Below are positions 1 to 8,749 of a DNA stretch of 64,000 nt, one piece after another. A program made the position numbers and the translations under genes. Under the pieces are notes generated by a model, which was not told the DNA's origin, did not search any database, and worked only from the letters and a program-made list of their open reading frames with translations. This stretch comes from Oscillospiraceae bacterium. Its GTDB lineage: Bacteria > Bacillota > Clostridia > Oscillospirales > Ruminococcaceae. How positions within the stretch are numbered: position 1 is the stretch's first letter; every line of letters starts with the position of its first letter. The stretch is from contig JAJQIG010000056.1 of assembly GCA_021199335.1 (NCBI GenBank), forward strand, positions 1 to 64,000, written 5' to 3'.

Positions 1-1
1 T

Positions 2-55
2 ATGAAAAAGGTTTCCTGCTCCGAAATGGGAGATATTATTGCAGCAAATATATAA
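2..55 (+). CDS. possible 3' end of a gene entering from the left
   Basis: A short open stretch ends with TAA at 53-55, just before a strong hairpin terminator at 66-105. It starts with an ATG at position 2 but has no visible ribosome site inside the window. It may be the tail of a gene that begins outside, or nothing. Eighteen codons are too few for a functional call. Confidence 0.25.
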   Translation: MKKVSCSEMGDIIAANI

Positions 56-65
56 ATAAAATAGT

Positions 66-105
66 AAAAATGCCGTCTGAGTATAAAACTCAAACGGCAT
101 TTTTG
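66..105. terminator. bidirectional intrinsic terminator
   Basis: An approximately 15-bp stem (AAAATGCCGTCTGAG against CTCAAACGGCATTTT, one mismatch) has A/T runs on both sides. It can stop transcripts from the left edge and those of the minus-strand flagellin-methylase operon. Confidence 0.8.
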
Positions 106-235
106 CGAATAACCAATTTTTTAGGTAGGACTATGAAAATAAAACGTATATTTTCAAGCGTTTTATCTGCGGCAGTCTGACATTCCATGTTATCGGGATG
201 TTGGGAGTCACCGAGAATACTGTCACTAACCTTTT

Positions 236-1270
236 TCATAAAACAGAAATAAGATTTCCCGTGCGGAAACAATCCTCGCGTCGTGACAGCTCCGCCAATG
301 CATCCATATTTTCGCTGCTGTACTCTATCTCCTTTGAAAGAATACTGACCTCCTCAATAAAGGATTTCGCAAAGCTGTCTGATTCTACTGCTAACCACAC
401 TGCAGCTAAACAGAACAGGACTGACAGCTTTGCCTTGGAAAGAATATCTCCGTCATAAACCGAGCTTAGAAAATGGCGAAATATAAAATAAACCACGGTC
501 TGCTCAATAATAATCGGGTTCTCATCCATCAGCTCAGACGATTTTTCCATAATTTCTTCGGAAATCTTAAGAGAATTTATTTTCTCTGTCCAGGCATCGT
601 TCAGCGGCTCAAGATTTTTGAGAACCCCAATTAAGTCATTTCCGCAATTAACCTTAGGCATTGAGACGGTTATATTTTCCCCGACTGTATTCTCCATGCT
701 GCGCTGAATGCTTTCGGCTTTTACAAGAAGCTCCGTCAAACGCTCCGATATAGGCTTATTTCTGTCCTGCAGAATTTCAAGCAGAGATTTTCTTACAATA
801 AACAGCTCCTTCAAAAAATCCTCATCATAATCAACCTCAATCGAACCCTCGCCGCTTTCGGATTCAACAAGATACATGGGTTCTTCACAGGAAAGCACAA
901 GCCGTGTAGCCTCGATACAGGCAAGCCCGACACCCGTTTCACGGACATTCCCGAAGCAATTATGAAATCGGGGGTGATTATCGCAGATTTCGCAAAGAAA
1001 TTCTTCACCCTTGTTAATGATAATATCGCAGAGCATATTTTTATTCAAAAACGGACATCTATCCCCCTCACTGAGCTTGAAGCAATACCCTCCGTCCTCC
1101 GATTCGGTGATATTTTCACTAAGAATTTTACCGAAATCGTCCGAAAGAGAAAAATATTTTTCACAAGCAGCGCCGTCAATATCTATCTCCCAGCCGATGC
1201 AGCAGTTATCGGGGCATTTATCGGCTGTACATTTGAAATTGCCGTAATAATTCGGTGTAAAAACCTTCAT
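236..1270 (-). CDS. flagellin lysine-N-methylase-like (FliB/YkgJ-type cysteine cluster) protein
   Basis: The N-terminus has the family pattern NYYGNFKCTADKCPDNCC followed by IGWEIDID. More cysteines follow (CPFLNKNMLCDI, FLCEICDNHPRF), giving the Cys-rich cluster of FliB-type lysine methylases. These proteins methylate lysines of surface flagellin in enterics and are widespread in Clostridia, where the target is often unknown. The length (344 aa) is in the family range. The start ATG overlaps the stop of the upstream MFS gene by 4 nt (ATGA), so the two form a coupled minus-strand operon. No flagellar genes lie in the window. The family call is fairly sure; the substrate is not. Confidence 0.75.
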   Translation of the reverse strand: MKVFTPNYYGNFKCTADKCPDNCCIGWEIDIDGAACEKYFSLSDDFGKILSENITESEDGGYCFKLSEGDRCPFLNKNMLCDIIINKGEEFLCEICDNHPRFHNCFGNVRETGVGLACIEATRLVLSCEEPMYLVESESGEGSIEVDYDEDFLKELFIVRKSLLEILQDRNKPISERLTELLVKAESIQRSMENTVGENITVSMPKVNCGNDLIGVLKNLEPLNDAWTEKINSLKISEEIMEKSSELMDENPIIIEQTVVYFIFRHFLSSVYDGDILSKAKLSVLFCLAAVWLAVESDSFAKSFIEEVSILSKEIEYSSENMDALAELSRREDCFRTGNLISVL

Positions 1271-2466
1271 TCTTTATCCCCCCTAACCGCCGAAGCCGAT
1301 TTCTTGAAAATCAGCGTAAAGGCAACCAACAAAATCGGGAAGATTACTGCCGCAAGGAGCCCCGCTTTCAAATTTTCTCCTACCGCTCCCGTCACCATTC
1401 CCACAATAGTAGGGCCGCTTGAACATCCTAAATCGCCCGCCAAAGCCAGCAATGCGAACAAAGCTGTTCCGCCCTTTGGGAAGTTCTCCGATGCTATGCT
1501 AAACACTCCGGGCCACAAAATGCCCACCGAAAGTCCGCATAATCCGCAGCCCGCAAACGCAAGCCATGGCACAGGTGAAAGAGCCGCAAACAGATATGAT
1601 ACAACGCAAAGCGCTCCGCTTATAATTATGAATTTCAGCAGATTAATTTTTTCGCTGCATTTTGCATAAAAAACTCTTGCGCATCCCATAAGAATTGCAA
1701 ACAGGCAAGGTCCGAGCAAATCACCAACCGTCTTTGACACGCCAAGTCCCTTTTCCGCAAAGCTTGAAGCCCACTGGCTCATCGCAAGCTCGGATGCCCC
1801 CGATGCAAAAATAAGCACGACCAACACCCAAAATAATTTATGTGAGAAAAGGTTTGCTATCGACATTCCACCGCCGTCCTCGGTAAGCTTTGCTATCGGA
1901 ACACGGGAGAAAAAGAATGCGTTAAAGATGGGGATAATCGTCCATATTGCCGCAAGCGCTCTCCATGAATCCTTACCTAAAGCCGAAAGGAAAAGGGTTG
2001 AGATAAGCACAACAGCAACAGAACCCCAACAATAAAATGAATGAAGCATACTCATTACAGAGGATTTGTTATCGGTCGGACACGCTTCAACAATCGGGCT
2101 GACAAGAACCTCGGTAAGTCCCCCACCGACCGCATATAAAATCACCGACACAAAAAGCCCCGCATAGGGTGAAGAAAAAGCTTCGGGAAGAATTGCCATT
2201 CCCCCTATCCCCGCAGCCGCAAAAATATGCGCCGCAACGATACATTTTCTGTAGCCTATCTTATCTACAACCCCTGTGGAAATAAGGTCAATAATTAACT
2301 GAATCACAAAGTTAACCGTAATCAGCAGGGTTATTTTTTCAATCGGAATTCCATATCAATCCTGGAATATCAAAAAAAGCAGCGGCGCAAAATTATTTAC
2401 AACAGCCTGAGTAACATATCCCAAATAGCTCGCCGCAATCGTATGATTATAATTTAAATTTCCCAT
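1267..2466 (-). pseudogene. MFS transporter interrupted by an in-frame TGA
   Basis: The ORF track begins at a GTG at 2307, but the same frame stays MFS-like back to an ATG at 2464-2466 with a good ribosome site (AAAGGA). It encodes MGNLNYNHTIAASYLGYV...LFLIFQD, then TGA at 2356-2358, then YGIPIEKITLLITVNF and the rest of the permease. Full length would be about 399 codons, normal for a 12-TM MFS sugar/drug-type permease. The shorter form lacks the first transmembrane helix and has no ribosome site at the GTG, so it is probably not functional unless the TGA is read through or is a sequencing error. The 3' end overlaps the FliB-like gene. The TGA could have been TGG (Trp) originally; this is inference. 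Confidence 0.75.
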
Positions 2467-2501
2467 AAAATTTCCTTTATAAAATAATATTTCCCCACCC
2501 G

Positions 2502-2537
2502 AAAAATAGGTTCCCGACTTTTTGCCGAGGACCTATC
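2502..2537 (-). terminator. intrinsic terminator of valS
   Basis: Read on the minus strand, ATAGGTCCTCGGC pairs with GTCGGGAACCTAT around an A5 loop and is followed by TTTTT. It lies directly after the valS stop and before the MFS gene. Confidence 0.7.
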
Positions 2538-2543
2538 GTTTTT

Positions 2544-5162
2544 TTAGCTGAACATTGCAATTGACTGTTCAATTTTCTCCATTTTTTCAAGAGCCTTCGC
2601 AAGCTTTGCCTTCTCCGCCTCAACCTGCTGTGCGGGCGCCTTTGCAATAAAGCCCTGATTATTAAGCTTACCCTGAGAAAAATCAATGTCCTTTTGAACG
2701 GCTTTCTTTTCCTTATTAAGACGAGCAAGCTCCTTTTCCTTATCAACAAGCTGGTCAAGTGGAATAAAAATTCTTGCACTGTCCGTAACAACGGTTACAG
2801 CGTTCGGCATATCCGCCTTATCGGAAATTTCAACATCCGATGCGGAAGCAAGTCGTTCAAAGAACAGTCTGCCTTGTTCAAAAATTTCCTTATCCGCAGT
2901 TTCTATATGAAGCGCAGCCTTTACTGAGGGCGGAACGTTCATCTCGGAACGGCGGTTGCGGACTGCCTTAATTGCAGCGATTATTTTTTCAAACTTCACT
3001 TCATCGGAAGCAAAATCAAGCTTTTCATCATAAACGGGGAAGCTCGAAAGCATAATAGCTCCCTCACCCTCGCAAAGAACCTGCCAAATTTCCTCCGTAA
3101 TATATGGCATAAACGGATGCAGGAGCTTAAGCATACCCTTCATTACCCACACAAGAACCTCCTGTGCGGTTTCTGCGGTTTCGCCCCCTGCCTGAATTCT
3201 CGGCTTTGTAAGCTCAATATACCAGTCGCAGTAAACATCCCAAATGAAGTCATAGAGCTTTGATACCGCAACGCCAAGCTCAAAGCTTTCAAGGCTGCGG
3301 TTGACTTCCTTTGCAAGCGTATTGAACTTGCTTACAACCCACTTGTCCTCAACATTGAGATTTTCGGGAAGTCCCTCCGACTTAAAATCATCGGGAAGAT
3401 TCATCATAATAAAACGCGATGCGTTCCAAAGCTTATTCGCAAAATTACGTGAAGCCTTTACCTTCTCCTCCATATAACGCATATCATTTCCCGGAGCGTT
3501 GCCCGTTGCGAGCATAAAGCGCAGGGCATCTGCGCCGTACTTATCAATCTCTTCGAGCGGGTCGATGCCGTTTCCGAGCGATTTGGACATCTTCCTGCCC
3601 TGAGAATCACGCACAAGTCCGTGGATAAGAACCGTGTTAAACGGAGCTTTTCCCGTGTACTCTATTCCCGAGAACATCATTCTCATAACCCAGAAAGGAA
3701 TAATATCATAACCGGTTACAAGCGTGTCGGTTGGATAGAAATAATCGAAATCCTCCGTCTTGTCGGGCCAGCCAAGTGTTGAGAACGGCCAGAGAGCCGA
3801 TGAAAACCATGTATCGAGCGTATCGGGGTCCTGACGCATTTCCTTTCCGCACTTGGGGCAGACAGCCTTGTCCTCTTTTGTAACAACCATTTCTCCGCAG
3901 TCGTCGCAATAGAATGCAGGTATCTGGTGACCCCACCAAATCTGCCTTGAAATGCACCAATCTCGGATATTTTCAAGCCAGTGGAAATAAATCTTTTCAA
4001 ATCTTTCGGGAACAAACCTTGTTTCGCCATCCTTAACCGCTTTTATTGCAGGCTCGGCAAGGGGCTTCATCTTTACGAACCATTGTGTTGAAACCCTCGG
4101 CTCAACCGTTGTTCCGCAGCGGTAGCAGGTTCCTACATTATGGCTGTAATCCTCAACCTTAACAAGAGCGCCCTCGGCATCGAGATCCTCAACAATAGCC
4201 TTTCTTGCATCATATCTGTCCATTCCCGCATATTTGGGATAATCATCGATGATCTTCGCATCCTCCGTCATAATGTTTATAACGGGGAGATTGTGGCGTT
4301 TTCCTACCTCAAAGTCATTCGGGTCATGCGCGGGAGTGATTTTTACAACACCCGTTCCGAAGTCCATTTCAACGTAGTTATCCGCAACAACGGGGATTTC
4401 CCTATGAACCAGGGGAAGAATAACCGTCTTTCCAACAAGGTGCTTGTAACGCTCATCCTCCGGATTTACCGCAACCGCAGTATCGCCGAGCAATGTTTCG
4501 GGGCGGGTTGTAGCAAGCTCAAGGTAATCATCGCTGTCCTTAATTTTATATCTGAGATGCCAAAAATGTCCTGCCTGATCCTCATAATTAACCTCCGCAT
4601 CCGAAAGGGAGGTTTTGCAGTGGGGACACCAGTTTATAATTCTCTCCCCTCTATAAATAAGGCCTTTTTCATAATAATTGACAAAGGCTTCCTTAACCGC
4701 CTTTGAGCAGCCCTCATCCATGGTGAAGCGTTCCCTTGACCAATCGCAGGAGCAGCCGAGCTTTTTCAGCTGTTCAACGATTCTTCCGCCGTACTTTTCT
4801 TTCCATGCCCATGCACGTTCCATAAAGGCATCTCTGCCAATCTGCTCCTTAGTCAGACCCTCCTCAGCCATAGCCGCAACAATCTTAGCCTCCGTAGCGA
4901 TTGCCGCATGGTCCGTTCCCGGAAGCCATAATGCGGAATAGCCGCTCATACGCTTCCAACGGATAAGAATATCCTGCAGGGTTTCATCAAGGGCATGACC
5001 CATATGAAGCTGACCTGTTATATTCGGGGGAGGAATAACAATAGTATAAGGCTTTTTCTCGGGATCAACATAAGCCTTAAAGCACTCGTTATCCATCCAG
5101 TATTTGTATATCTTATCCTCTACCTCATTAGGCTCGTAGAGCTTTGGCAGCTCTTTTTTCAT
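2544..5162 (-). CDS. valS: valyl-tRNA synthetase
   Basis: This class I aminoacyl-tRNA synthetase charges tRNA-Val with valine in the cytoplasm. Seen: the HIGH box as PPNITGQLHMGHALD, the KMSKS box as GRKMSKSLGN, a CP1 editing region, Zn-like CxxC pairs (CDDCG, CPKCGKEM), an anticodon-binding domain and a C-terminal coiled coil (KELARLNKEKKAVQKDI). The track's 931-aa start is too long. The ATG at 5162 has an AGGAAG ribosome site and gives MKKELPKLYEPNEVE, 872 aa, the usual length. No T-box leader was found upstream, which is notable because Firmicute valS genes often have one. Confidence 0.97.
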   Translation of the reverse strand: MKKELPKLYEPNEVEDKIYKYWMDNECFKAYVDPEKKPYTIVIPPPNITGQLHMGHALDETLQDILIRWKRMSGYSALWLPGTDHAAIATEAKIVAAMAEEGLTKEQIGRDAFMERAWAWKEKYGGRIVEQLKKLGCSCDWSRERFTMDEGCSKAVKEAFVNYYEKGLIYRGERIINWCPHCKTSLSDAEVNYEDQAGHFWHLRYKIKDSDDYLELATTRPETLLGDTAVAVNPEDERYKHLVGKTVILPLVHREIPVVADNYVEMDFGTGVVKITPAHDPNDFEVGKRHNLPVINIMTEDAKIIDDYPKYAGMDRYDARKAIVEDLDAEGALVKVEDYSHNVGTCYRCGTTVEPRVSTQWFVKMKPLAEPAIKAVKDGETRFVPERFEKIYFHWLENIRDWCISRQIWWGHQIPAFYCDDCGEMVVTKEDKAVCPKCGKEMRQDPDTLDTWFSSALWPFSTLGWPDKTEDFDYFYPTDTLVTGYDIIPFWVMRMMFSGIEYTGKAPFNTVLIHGLVRDSQGRKMSKSLGNGIDPLEEIDKYGADALRFMLATGNAPGNDMRYMEEKVKASRNFANKLWNASRFIMMNLPDDFKSEGLPENLNVEDKWVVSKFNTLAKEVNRSLESFELGVAVSKLYDFIWDVYCDWYIELTKPRIQAGGETAETAQEVLVWVMKGMLKLLHPFMPYITEEIWQVLCEGEGAIMLSSFPVYDEKLDFASDEVKFEKIIAAIKAVRNRRSEMNVPPSVKAALHIETADKEIFEQGRLFFERLASASDVEISDKADMPNAVTVVTDSARIFIPLDQLVDKEKELARLNKEKKAVQKDIDFSQGKLNNQGFIAKAPAQQVEAEKAKLAKALEKMEKIEQSIAMFS

Positions 5163-5421
5163 AGCAAATCTTCCTCCGTTTTTTAAAAAATTCAGCAATT
5201 TACATTTCATTATAACACAATTGACCGAAATAATCAACTTATTTTGAATATTTTTTACAGCGTTTGATTTTTCTTCCCGAAATAAAGGAAAAATTGGCGA
5301 TTTATGTGCTTTTTGCACAGTTTCGGGCAAAAACGTCAAGATATATTCTACTTGTATTTTTGCGGAAACAGGAGTAAAATATCTTTGTTACATTTTTATT
5401 TTAAGAAGTGGGGTAAATAAA

Positions 5422-7056
5422 TTGAATATCTTTAAAAATTACGGAAAACGGCTCTGCGAAGAGTTTAAAGGCTACAATGCGGGAGGCTTGGGGAAGGATA
5501 TGCTTGCGGGAGTGACCGTTGCGGCTGTCGCTCTCCCTCTTGCGCTTGCTTTCGGAGTTTCATCGGGGGCATCCGCTGCTGCAGGGCTTATTACAGCAAT
5601 CATCGCAGGAATTGTTATAGGCTTTCTCTCGGGCGCATCCTACCAAATTTCGGGGCCAACTGGGGCAATGACAGCCATTTTGCTGTCCCTTGTTGCAAAA
5701 TATCAGCTTCAGGGTGTCTTTATCGCAAGCCTTATGTCGGGAGCTATCCTTCTTATATGCGGACTGCTCAAGCTCGGAAAGATTGTTTCCTATCTCCCTC
5801 TGCCTGTTATAACGGGCTTTACATCGGGAATTGCTGTTATAATCGCATTCGGTCAGATAAACAACTTTACGGGACTTACCTGCTCGGGCGATTCCACCAT
5901 ATCGAAAACCATAAGCTATTTCACAACGGAGCAGCATTTCAGCCTTACATCTTTTTTAATAGGTACTGCCGTTATCATATTTATGGCTTTTTATCCGAAG
6001 AGGATAAATCAGTATTTTCCATCATCACTCGCCGCAATAATTGTCGCAACCATATGCGAATTTATCTTTAGATTTGACGTTTCCTTGGTCGGAGAAATCC
6101 CCAAAACTATCCTTCTCCCCGAAAGACTTGACCTTACATCAATAACAAAGGAGCAGCTTGAAGGGCTTATTGTTCCCGCAATTTCTATTGCTGCACTGGG
6201 ACTTATCGAAAGCCTTCTTTGCGGCGCTTCCGCAGGAAGAATGAAGGGAGAAAAGCTTGATGCAAATCAGGAGCTTATTGCTCAGGGCATAGGAAATATG
6301 GTTATACCGTTTTTCGGAGGAGTTCCCGCAACCGCAGCAATCGCAAGAACCGCAGTCGCCATAAAATCGGGCGGAAAAACCCGACTTACAAGCGTTTTCC
6401 ACGCCGTTATACTTCTCCTTTCAATGATTATCCTTGGGCCTGTAATTTCAAAAATCCCCCTCGCCGCCCTTGCGGGAGTTCTTATGATGACTGCATGGAG
6501 AATGAATGACTTCAGCGTTATAAAAGGAATTTTCAAAAGAAAAATAAAAACCCAGATGGCGCAGTTTATTCTTACGATGGCTGCAACAATTGTATTTGAT
6601 CTTACAATTGCAATTCTTATCGGCGTTCTTTTCTCCGTTGTAATGTTCATCCTTAAGGTTTCGGATATGCAGATAAGCGTTGCCGAGGTTGACCCCAACA
6701 GACTTCCCAACCATCCCGAGCAGCTTAAAGACAAAAAGACAGCTGTTGTTTACATAACAGGTCCGCTTTACTTCGGAACGGCAAATCAGCTTGAAGAAAA
6801 GCTCTGCGATATTTCCGATAAGGAAATACTTATCCTTTCAATGAGAGGCGTACCCTTTACCGATGCGAGCGGCGTACAGGCAGTTCAGGAGCTTGTCAGC
6901 GAGCTTTCAGAGAAAAATATAACGGTATTTTTTACGGCAATTCAGCCACCTGTTATGGAAATGATCGATAGGTGCGGTCTTACCGCAAATGTTGGCAGCG
7001 ATAAATTTTTCTGGAGCACCGATAAGGCTCTGGAATATATAATTCAGGAAAATTAA
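5422..7056 (+). CDS. SulP family anion transporter with C-terminal STAS domain
   Basis: A 544-aa membrane protein with about 10-12 hydrophobic segments and the SulP motif region (GFLSGASYQISGPTGAMTA). The last ~100 residues form a STAS domain (AVVYITGPLYFGTANQLEEK...GVPFTDASGVQAVQEL), which regulates transport. Members carry sulfate, bicarbonate or dicarboxylates; the substrate cannot be told from sequence. Translation starts at a TTG (MNIFKNYGKRLCEE) behind GTGGGG. It is divergent from valS and appears monocistronic, with a terminator 27 nt after the stop. Confidence 0.9.
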   Translation: MNIFKNYGKRLCEEFKGYNAGGLGKDMLAGVTVAAVALPLALAFGVSSGASAAAGLITAIIAGIVIGFLSGASYQISGPTGAMTAILLSLVAKYQLQGVFIASLMSGAILLICGLLKLGKIVSYLPLPVITGFTSGIAVIIAFGQINNFTGLTCSGDSTISKTISYFTTEQHFSLTSFLIGTAVIIFMAFYPKRINQYFPSSLAAIIVATICEFIFRFDVSLVGEIPKTILLPERLDLTSITKEQLEGLIVPAISIAALGLIESLLCGASAGRMKGEKLDANQELIAQGIGNMVIPFFGGVPATAAIARTAVAIKSGGKTRLTSVFHAVILLLSMIILGPVISKIPLAALAGVLMMTAWRMNDFSVIKGIFKRKIKTQMAQFILTMAATIVFDLTIAILIGVLFSVVMFILKVSDMQISVAEVDPNRLPNHPEQLKDKKTAVVYITGPLYFGTANQLEEKLCDISDKEILILSMRGVPFTDASGVQAVQELVSELSEKNITVFFTAIQPPVMEMIDRCGLTANVGSDKFFWSTDKALEYIIQEN

Positions 7057-7082
7057 CGGCAGCCGATTACCTTTAGGCATTA

Positions 7083-7122
7083 ACCGCACAAAACCATCAA
7101 TCGGTCTTTGTGCGGTATTGTC
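7083..7122 (+). terminator. intrinsic terminator after the SulP gene
   Basis: ACCGCACAAA pairs with TTTGTGCGGT (10 bp), followed by a T-rich stretch. Confidence 0.7.
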
Positions 7123-7212
7123 TTTCTTATGAAATGTTAATCAAAATTCCTGTTGAAAATTAAAAGAAAAGATGATATAATTTTATTGGATTGCTTAAAA
7201 AGAGGTAAAAAA

Positions 7213-7938
7213 ATGAATAAGAAACCACGAAATGCCGAGCTTTCAAAAGGCACACGAATAATAAAAGCTGTCTTTGCCCTGGCTCCGTTTGCAATGATTG
7301 CGGTATGCGCAGTGCTCTATTTCACGCTTTTCCGCCATGTCACCGTAAGTCAGCTTTTGATGTATACACCCGAAAATATATGGCTTGCATCCTTAGTTTT
7401 AATAGGGATGTTCTCTTTGAAATCCCTGACATTTTTCTTTCCGATGCTTGTTATTATTGCAGCCTGCGGAAGCATTTCCCCAAACATACTAATTGCGCTT
7501 CTTATAAACACAATCGGTATTTTTTGCATGATGAACATACCGTATCTGATAGGCCGCTTTGCCCAAAAGGACTTTGTTGACGCATTCGTTTCAAAGCATA
7601 AAAAAATGCGATCGGTGCAGAATATAAGGATGAAAAATGAGATATTTTTTGTCTTTTTTTTAAGGGTTATAAACTGCCTTCCGTATGATGTTGTAAGTAT
7701 GTTTCTCGGCTCCGTCGGAACAAGCTGGAAAACCTATATCGCAGGCTCTATGCTCGGAACGCTGCCCGGAACAATTCTTTCAACGGTAATGGGGCTTTAC
7801 CTTGACGACCCCACATCAAAGGGGTTTGTTATTTCGCTCTCTCTGAATATTGCAGTTTCGGTTATCTCGGGCGCAGCATATCTTATTTATCTCCACAAGC
7901 ACAAATCCGATAATGTATCGAAAGGAAACAATTCTTAA
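7213..7938 (+). CDS. VTT-domain (TVP38/TMEM64, DedA-like) membrane protein
   Basis: A 241-aa protein with a short charged N-terminus (MNKKPRNAELSKGTR), several transmembrane segments and the VTT/SNARE-associated core (FLRVINCLPYDVVSMFLGSVG...GSMLGTLPGTI). Proteins of this type scramble or traffic lipids in the membrane; the role in Clostridia is not well defined. The ATG at 7213 has AGAGGT upstream and is better than the track start at 7153. The stop overlaps the next start by one base (TAATG), so it is coupled to the HAD phosphatase. Confidence 0.8.
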   Translation: MNKKPRNAELSKGTRIIKAVFALAPFAMIAVCAVLYFTLFRHVTVSQLLMYTPENIWLASLVLIGMFSLKSLTFFFPMLVIIAACGSISPNILIALLINTIGIFCMMNIPYLIGRFAQKDFVDAFVSKHKKMRSVQNIRMKNEIFFVFFLRVINCLPYDVVSMFLGSVGTSWKTYIAGSMLGTLPGTILSTVMGLYLDDPTSKGFVISLSLNIAVSVISGAAYLIYLHKHKSDNVSKGNNS

Positions 7939-8741
7939 TGATAAAACTTATTGCATCCGATATGGACGGCACTCTCCTGAACGATGAAAAAGAGCTTCCC
8001 CCCGACTTCTTTCTTATTCTTGACAGGCTTTGCAGTGAAAATATACACTTTGTTATCGCAAGCGGGCGCTCCTTTTCTTCGCTTAAAATAAACTTTGAAG
8101 GCCATCTTGACAAGCTTGATTTTATCTGCGATAACGGCGCATATGTTGTTGTAAACGGCGAGCTTGTCAGCATGAGTATTCTCGATAAAAGCTCGCTCAG
8201 GGAAATGCTTGAGGTCTGCCGCTCACTAAAGGAAACAACGCCCGTCCTTTGCGGTGTTCACGGAACATATTTTGAACGGACAAGCGATGAATTTTTCAAC
8301 GAGGTAAGCCGTTTTTATCTCAATTACACCTGCGTGGATGATATAAGAACCGTTGATGATGATATTTTCAAGGTTGCGGTCTGCGATACGCTTAATCCGC
8401 AGAATAATTCCTATCCCGTTATATCGGGCAAATTCGGTGAAAGCTTCACCGTCGCAGTAACAGGTCCAAAATGGATAGACATAATGAACCGAGGAATAAA
8501 CAAGGGCGCGGCGCTTAAGAGCATTCAGTGCGAGCTTAACATTCCAAGGTCCGAAACCATGACATTTGGGGATTATTTCAACGATACTGAGCTTCTCCTC
8601 GCCGCCGATTACGGATTTGTTATGGAAAACGCACACCCCGATATGTTCTCCTTCGGTAAATATCGCGCAAAAAGCAACAATGACTTCGGAGTAACAAAAG
8701 CAATCAGGGAATACGTTCTTAACGAAAAAGCAAAGGACTGA
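7938..8741 (+). CDS. Cof-type HAD-IIB sugar-phosphate phosphatase
   Basis: A cytoplasmic HAD hydrolase, 267 aa. Seen: motif I DMDGTLL near residue 8, motif II ASGRSFSS, the conserved Lys in GINKGAALKSI and motif IV TFGDYFNDTELL. The C2B cap between them places it in the Cof/YbiV group, which dephosphorylates sugar phosphates, flavin precursors or PLP. Its substrate is unknown. It is translationally coupled to the VTT gene and followed closely by uvrC, so the three may be one transcript. Confidence 0.9.
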   Translation: MIKLIASDMDGTLLNDEKELPPDFFLILDRLCSENIHFVIASGRSFSSLKINFEGHLDKLDFICDNGAYVVVNGELVSMSILDKSSLREMLEVCRSLKETTPVLCGVHGTYFERTSDEFFNEVSRFYLNYTCVDDIRTVDDDIFKVAVCDTLNPQNNSYPVISGKFGESFTVAVTGPKWIDIMNRGINKGAALKSIQCELNIPRSETMTFGDYFNDTELLLAADYGFVMENAHPDMFSFGKYRAKSNNDFGVTKAIREYVLNEKAKD

Positions 8742-8749
8742 TTACCGAA

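Noticed and set aside
962-1669. 235-aa plus-strand ORF
   Set aside because: Spans the end of the MFS gene and the start of the FliB-like gene in the opposite direction; no protein-like family text.
5163-5421. T-box leader for valS
   Set aside because: No T-box sequence or specifier-loop structure on the minus strand, and no leader terminator in the 260-nt gap.
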